Origin: Syntrophomonas sp.
Lineage (GTDB): Bacteria; Bacillota; Syntrophomonadia; Syntrophomonadales; Syntrophomonadaceae
Length of the DNA stretch: 9,166 bases
Direction of reading: 5' to 3'
NCBI GenBank assembly: GCA_028693695.1
Contig: JAQUUV010000070.1
Coordinates: forward strand, 1-9,166
This document shows, one piece after another, positions 6,425 through 9,166 of this stretch. A program made the position numbers and the translations under genes. The stretch's first letter is position 1. Every line of letters begins with the position of its first letter. Under the pieces are notes generated by a model. It was not told the DNA's origin. It made no database searches and saw only the letters and a list, made by a program, of their open reading frames with translations.

Positions 6425-6755
6425 ATATCCACCACCTTTTAAATACATTGAAATTTTTCTTCCCGATGGTCAGCCCTTCATCTTGATTTCTTCCTAAGTG
6501 CTTTAATCGCATATGAATAACGTCTATAGTAGAAGCACGCTACCATTCATCGATAGTGGGAGAATGTTTGCAAATCTCTTTTCCGTACTCCACGCGGTTG
6601 GCACAATGCCAGACGATTTCCTTGACGTCCCTTTATTATATAAGCAACAGCCAACAAAAGCCGGGGGTGACCGGTTTATTCACCTTTTCTTATAAGAACA
6701 GAGAAAAATAGTGATTGTATCTCCATTGTTTTCGTTTACTTGAAATTTAATTATC
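6425..6755. other. 331-base gap between two minus-strand accessory genes
   Basis: No gene is supported. It holds a minus-strand TATAAT (6640-6635) without a matching -35, and no clear terminator for the gene to its right. A plus-strand frame of 60 codons (6513-6695) lacks a ribosome site, and a minus-strand frame over about 6527-6637 is also open without a start. Overlapping open frames on both strands may mean a decayed insertion, but I cannot name it. Confidence 0.3.
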
Positions 6756-7841
6756 CTATTTTTCGTCCTTGTTAACGAATCCTACCCAGCTATATTTGCT
6801 TTCAAGAAACTTTATCAATTCCGTTGAAGCCTTAGAAATCCCATACAATCCAGCACCAGCAAGACCAAGACTGGCTCTACCTGATGCAGCACCAGCCAAT
6901 GTACAAGGTATCGAAATTATAGTCGATATATTTGACCATCTTTTTATCTTAGGAAATTTGGAGTTTAATCTCTTTTTTAATTTTTCTTCAATGCTTTGAA
7001 ATTCAGCCAAAATCTCTTTTGCTTCTATCACGCCACCCTTTTTATTGCGTTTTTTAACAATATCATTTGTAACCTGCTTCATTTGGTATACTTCATCATA
7101 TTCCCGCCATTTAACAATTTTCTTAAAGTTTTTTTCCACTTCAGCTAGGTACATATCATTACAAGACTCATATTTTTCACATTTTATACAATCGCCATAA
7201 TATTGCATTAATTCCAATTCGGGTAAATATGTATTAAATACAGTTACGAACGACTCTAATAATGAACCCTGTTGTGCATATTCCAAGCCCCATTTATATT
7301 TACAAAATTCCAAGGAATGTTGATCAAACAAGCATGATCCTTCAAACTTTTTTGCCAGGAGTAAGGCAGCATGAATTGTCCACATATTGGGATAACAGAA
7401 ATGCCTTTCACCAATAAACATCTCACCAGGGACATTTTCTTCATCCCCTTTTTTTATATATTCCGGGAAATGTTGTATTAGCTGTTGCCGATCTCGTTCC
7501 ACCATTTTGTCAATCGTTTCATAGGTCTCATTTGATAACACTTCAGTCATGTTAAAAGTCTTTATAATTCCCTCTGATTTAGCCATTTCAAAAATCAATT
7601 TAATAGATTTACCCGTTCTATCATCCCAGTATGGCATTCTTTCAGCTAGAGATATAAAGTCAAATATTTTATTAGTAACTTGAATTTCATCAGCCCATAT
7701 TAAAACGTTTGGGAACCTTAGTAACCACTCAAAATCAAAGTCACAAACACTACAAACACCAGTTTCAATTCCTAAAGCTAAGCCAGTCACTAATAACCTA
7801 TTCAAATCCGAAACCCCTTTTCTTATTTCCATTATATGCAT
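6756..7841 (-). CDS. Uncharacterised cysteine-containing protein with C-terminal hydrophobic hairpin
   Basis: 361 residues from ATG 7841. Not recognised. The N-terminus reads LLVTGLALGIETGVCSVCDFDFEWLL-type sequence with Cys30-x2-Cys33; residues 40-215 are mixed alpha/beta with many aromatics; Cys218-x2-Cys221-x5-Cys227 forms a second cysteine group, together a possible zinc site. Residues 229-303 are a long, charged, mostly basic helical region, probably a coiled coil, then 304-336 are small and hydrophobic with a central Gly-Arg, like a two-helix membrane hairpin. Start is uncertain: no ribosome site precedes ATG 7841 or ATG 7832, whereas AAGGGG lies eight bases before TTG 7802 (MNRLLVTG). 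It is divergent from the SLATT gene, 363 bases away. AT-rich, like the other genes on this side. Confidence 0.7.
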   Translation of the reverse strand: MHIMEIRKGVSDLNRLLVTGLALGIETGVCSVCDFDFEWLLRFPNVLIWADEIQVTNKIFDFISLAERMPYWDDRTGKSIKLIFEMAKSEGIIKTFNMTEVLSNETYETIDKMVERDRQQLIQHFPEYIKKGDEENVPGEMFIGERHFCYPNMWTIHAALLLAKKFEGSCLFDQHSLEFCKYKWGLEYAQQGSLLESFVTVFNTYLPELELMQYYGDCIKCEKYESCNDMYLAEVEKNFKKIVKWREYDEVYQMKQVTNDIVKKRNKKGGVIEAKEILAEFQSIEEKLKKRLNSKFPKIKRWSNISTIISIPCTLAGAASGRASLGLAGAGLYGISKASTELIKFLESKYSWVGFVNKDEK

Positions 7842-8204
7842 ATTTAATTCGTCAAAGTATTTTAAATTTCCTTCCTGCTTAGCCCCTATATTTTAGTTTT
7901 TAATACTTATGTGATGTTAATAGGTTTGTTTTGTGCAAATCAAATTCTTATTAATACAAAATACCCCTTGGTTGCAGCACGGTTGTAGCTGGATTCTATA
8001 TCAGAAAATAATTAAGGGCTTCCTTTAAAAGCAGAGGCTCCCCCGGTTCTCTTTTATTTGTGCTAATGAAGGAATATTTGTTATTTTGTTGAAACAATAA
8101 TTGTAATACCTGTTCCTTCGCAGATAACTTTACAAGTTAATGTTTCACCTAATTCGATAAAATTAAGAAGTAATTCCATGATTAAAAAGTAAGGAGTATT
8201 TATT
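7842..8204. other. Divergent control region between the 361-residue gene and the SLATT gene
   Basis: AT-rich, 363 bases. It contains a degenerate direct repeat GGTTGCAGC/GGTTGTAGC (7971-7990 region), a GC-rich island (8038-8049, GCTCCCCCGGTTC) in otherwise AT-rich DNA, and a 32-codon minus-strand frame (8081-8179). No pair of -35 and -10 boxes convincing enough to call was found for either gene. Confidence 0.3.
8081..8179 (-). CDS. Possible 32-residue peptide
   Basis: ATG at 8179 to TAA at 8081, starting MELLLNFIELGETLTCKVIC and ending IIVSTK. The composition looks protein-like (alternating hydrophobic residues, two cysteines four residues apart), but there is no ribosome site in front of the ATG and the frame is short enough to occur by chance. 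It lies antisense to the SLATT leader. It might instead be the end of a lost gene. Confidence 0.2.
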   Translation of the reverse strand: MELLLNFIELGETLTCKVICEGTGITIIVSTK

Positions 8205-8663
8205 TTGTCTATATCAGTCGATCAAAAAATTAATAATTTGCTTAATGAAGTGCTTAAAACAGGCGAACTGCAATCAAAAATTGCATTGAAATATGCCAAA
8301 AAGCAAAAAATAATTAGATTATCTCATCTTGTATTAACAGTAATAACAACCATTTTGTTAGGACTAAAGTTAGGTGAAATTGGTCAGAATTTAGCTTTTG
8401 TCTTTAGTGCTGTTGCTTCCGGAATAGCAACATGGGTAAATTTTGACACCTCTAAGAAAAAAGAATTGCAACAGGTAAGATATCTGAATAGTCTTGTTTT
8501 TTTAGGTAAAGATATTTATTTCTATAAGGAAAATTATGATCATTCCGAAGAAAAGTTTAACGAATTTGTAGCAAGATATCAGAAAATTAGAGAAGAATAT
8601 TATGATGAAATGCTTTTCATATTTGAAAGCGAATTTAAAAACAAAAAAAGCATTGAAGGCTAA
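8205..8663 (+). CDS. SLATT-type two-transmembrane protein
   Basis: 152 residues, TTG start with AAGGAG (8191-8196) eight bases upstream. Layout: an N-terminal amphipathic helix with basic residues (KYAKKQKIIR at 29-38), a first membrane helix ~39-55 (LSHLVLTVITTILLGLK), a short turn, a second membrane helix ~61-79 (FVFSAVASGIATWVNF), then KKKELQQVRYLNSL and a long charged helical tail. This is the pattern of SLATT domains, two-helix membrane effectors that Burroughs and colleagues linked to nucleotide-sensing (SMODS/SLOG) conflict systems and predicted to perforate membranes. Here it stands alone, with no nucleotide cyclase or SLOG gene visible in the window. The nearest candidate partner is the divergent 361-residue gene. 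Very AT-rich. No terminator recognised after it. Confidence 0.75.
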   Translation: MSISVDQKINNLLNEVLKTGELQSKIALKYAKKQKIIRLSHLVLTVITTILLGLKLGEIGQNLAFVFSAVASGIATWVNFDTSKKKELQQVRYLNSLVFLGKDIYFYKENYDHSEEKFNEFVARYQKIREEYYDEMLFIFESEFKNKKSIEG

Positions 8664-8809
8664 TCGCTGACATTTATGCTTGACTTGTTGCCGTACCGAG
8701 GGAGGTTAGTCATACGCCCTTCCCCGTATAGTTGAGTACCTTAGAACTAACGCTTTGAACTCCAGTAATAGTTGTCAGGTGCTTCCTACGCCTACTTAAC
8801 AACATCTAA

Positions 8810-8958
8810 AAAAGCGGCTCATTGGGGATTGATCTTGCCGTTCTATCAAAATATTTAGGCCATGCTGATGGAGCAACAACTGCCATCTATTTACATTCAG
8901 ATCGAGAACGGAAAAGTCAGCAGCTGTTAAACTAGAACAAGCACTGCTTAGAAAGTAA
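8810..8958 (+). pseudogene. Tyrosine recombinase (integrase), decayed C-terminal fragment
   Basis: After a TAA at 8807 the frame reads SLGIDLAVLSKYLGHADG, then TTAIYLHSDRERK, the classical end of a phage-type integrase: the His of LGH (8861-8863) and the nucleophile Tyr (8888-8890) are both there. The frame then hits TAG at 8933. One base added in the A-run at 8912-8915 restores a natural tail ending AAVKLEQALLRK and a stop at 8956-8958, so a 1-base deletion is likely. Everything upstream (the arm-binding part and the catalytic Arg motifs) is missing from the window. The fragment ends 90 bases from the 3' end of the tRNA-Pro gene, the usual place for the integrase of a tRNA-targeted element. 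Confidence 0.85.
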
Positions 8959-8974
8959 TTTCTGACGAAATTAC
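8955..8974. repeat. Inverted repeat after the integrase remnant
   Basis: GTAATTTC-TGAC-GAAATTAC, a perfect 8-bp stem with a 4-base loop that begins in the restored integrase stop region. There is no U-tract directly after it (TGACGAACAAGATTTTTAG). It may be a weak terminator of the lost integrase or a recombinase-related site. Confidence 0.4.
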
Positions 8975-8992
8975 TGACGAACAAGATTTTTA

Positions 8993-9035
8993 GTGTGAAA
9001 ATAAAAAAATACCAGAAACTAATATTCCGGTATTT
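8993..9035 (-). terminator. Intrinsic terminator of tRNA-Pro
   Basis: On the minus strand AAATACCGGAA-TATTAGT-TTCTGGTATTT makes an 11-bp stem; its single non-Watson-Crick pair is a G-U on this strand but an A-C mismatch on the other, so it is built for minus transcription. A TTTT-A-TTTT tract follows. It starts 14 bases past the tRNA 3' end. Confidence 0.85.
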
Positions 9036-9048
9036 CGGTCCTTATAAA

Positions 9049-9126
9049 TGGTCGGAGTGACTGGATTTGAACCAGCGGCCTCTACGTCCCCAACGTAGCG
9101 CTCATACCAAACTGAGCTACACCCCG
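9049..9126 (-). tRNA. tRNA-Pro (anticodon GGG)
   Basis: 78 bases including an encoded CCA. Acceptor arms CGGGGTG and CACTCCG pair with one G-U; D arm GCTC/GAGC; anticodon stem CTACG/CGTAG with loop TTGGGGA, anticodon GGG, reading CCC and CCU; T arm GCTGG-TTCAAAT-CCAGT. All four arms are intact. It is a single-gene unit with its own promoter and terminator. Its 3' end faces the decayed integrase, so its 3' half is the likely past attachment site; no second copy of that half is visible in the window. Confidence 0.97.
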
Positions 9127-9137
9127 GCGCAAAGAAT

Positions 9138-9166
9138 ATTCTATAACAGAAAGGGTTTTTAGTCAA
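9138..9166 (-). promoter_or_regulatory. Promoter of tRNA-Pro
   Basis: Minus strand TTGACT (9166-9161), 17-base spacer, TAGAAT (9143-9138): five of six matches in each box. The -10 ends 11 bases before the mature tRNA 5' end, so the start point lies a few bases upstream of it. Confidence 0.8.

Noticed and set aside
6513..6695. Plus-strand 60-codon frame between the KilA-N gene and the 361-residue gene
   Set aside because: No ribosome site, no family motif, and the opposite strand is open over much of the same bases; recorded only as part of the gap.
8664..8809. Region between the SLATT gene and the integrase remnant, searched for the rest of the integrase
   Set aside because: No frame shows the Arg-containing box I or the HxLR motif; only short open runs and a 5-bp ATACG/CGTAT hairpin, too little to call.
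8796..8984. 62-codon minus-strand frame over the integrase remnant
   Set aside because: It is the antisense of a recognisable recombinase C-terminus.
1..9166. CRISPR array, rRNA, insertion-sequence ends, riboswitch or replication origin
   Set aside because: No regularly spaced repeats, no recognisable rRNA, no transposase or terminal inverted repeat pair, and no conserved riboswitch core was seen.

Overview
The window looks like a chromosomal segment of a low- to mid-GC Gram-positive anaerobe (Firmicutes, probably class Clostridia; a Syntrophomonas-like organism is my guess only). The signs are strong GGAGG-type ribosome sites, GTG and TTG starts, a SpoVT/AbrB-type regulator with a metabolic gene set on the left, and AT-rich accessory genes on the right. 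No gene was identified by database search; all names come from motifs.

Left part (1-3670), housekeeping-like. The 3' end of an ApgM-type phosphoglycerate-mutase homologue (the family proposed to replace homoserine kinase) converges on threonine synthase (thrC, minus strand), with one long shared hairpin between them. Together they could cover the last two steps of threonine synthesis. Divergent from thrC is a two-gene operon: a membrane-anchored DUF2726 protein whose nuclease-like core has lost its acidic residue, then a complete metallo-beta-lactamase-fold hydrolase, closed by a clear terminator.

Middle (3671-5600), small genes. A 101-residue acidic protein is built from two copies of a 38-residue unit. 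It converges on an AbrB/SpoVT-type regulator with a textbook promoter and a direct repeat over its start point. An ochre codon cuts that regulator between the two halves of a C-terminal zinc knuckle. A perfect 17-bp hairpin separates the two genes. Then comes an unrecognised 111-residue protein with a TTG start fixed by its ribosome site, and about 360 bases without a recognisable gene.

Right part (5600-9166), accessory. A KilA-N domain protein and an unrecognised 361-residue cysteine-containing protein with a C-terminal hydrophobic hairpin lie on the minus strand. Divergent from the latter is a stand-alone SLATT-type two-transmembrane protein, of the kind linked to membrane-damaging conflict systems. 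The segment ends with a decayed tyrosine-recombinase C-terminus close to the 3' end of a tRNA-Pro(GGG), which has its own promoter and terminator. This is the usual signature of an integrated element that used the tRNA as its attachment site and then decayed. The SLATT gene with its divergent partner is the best candidate here for an undescribed system.
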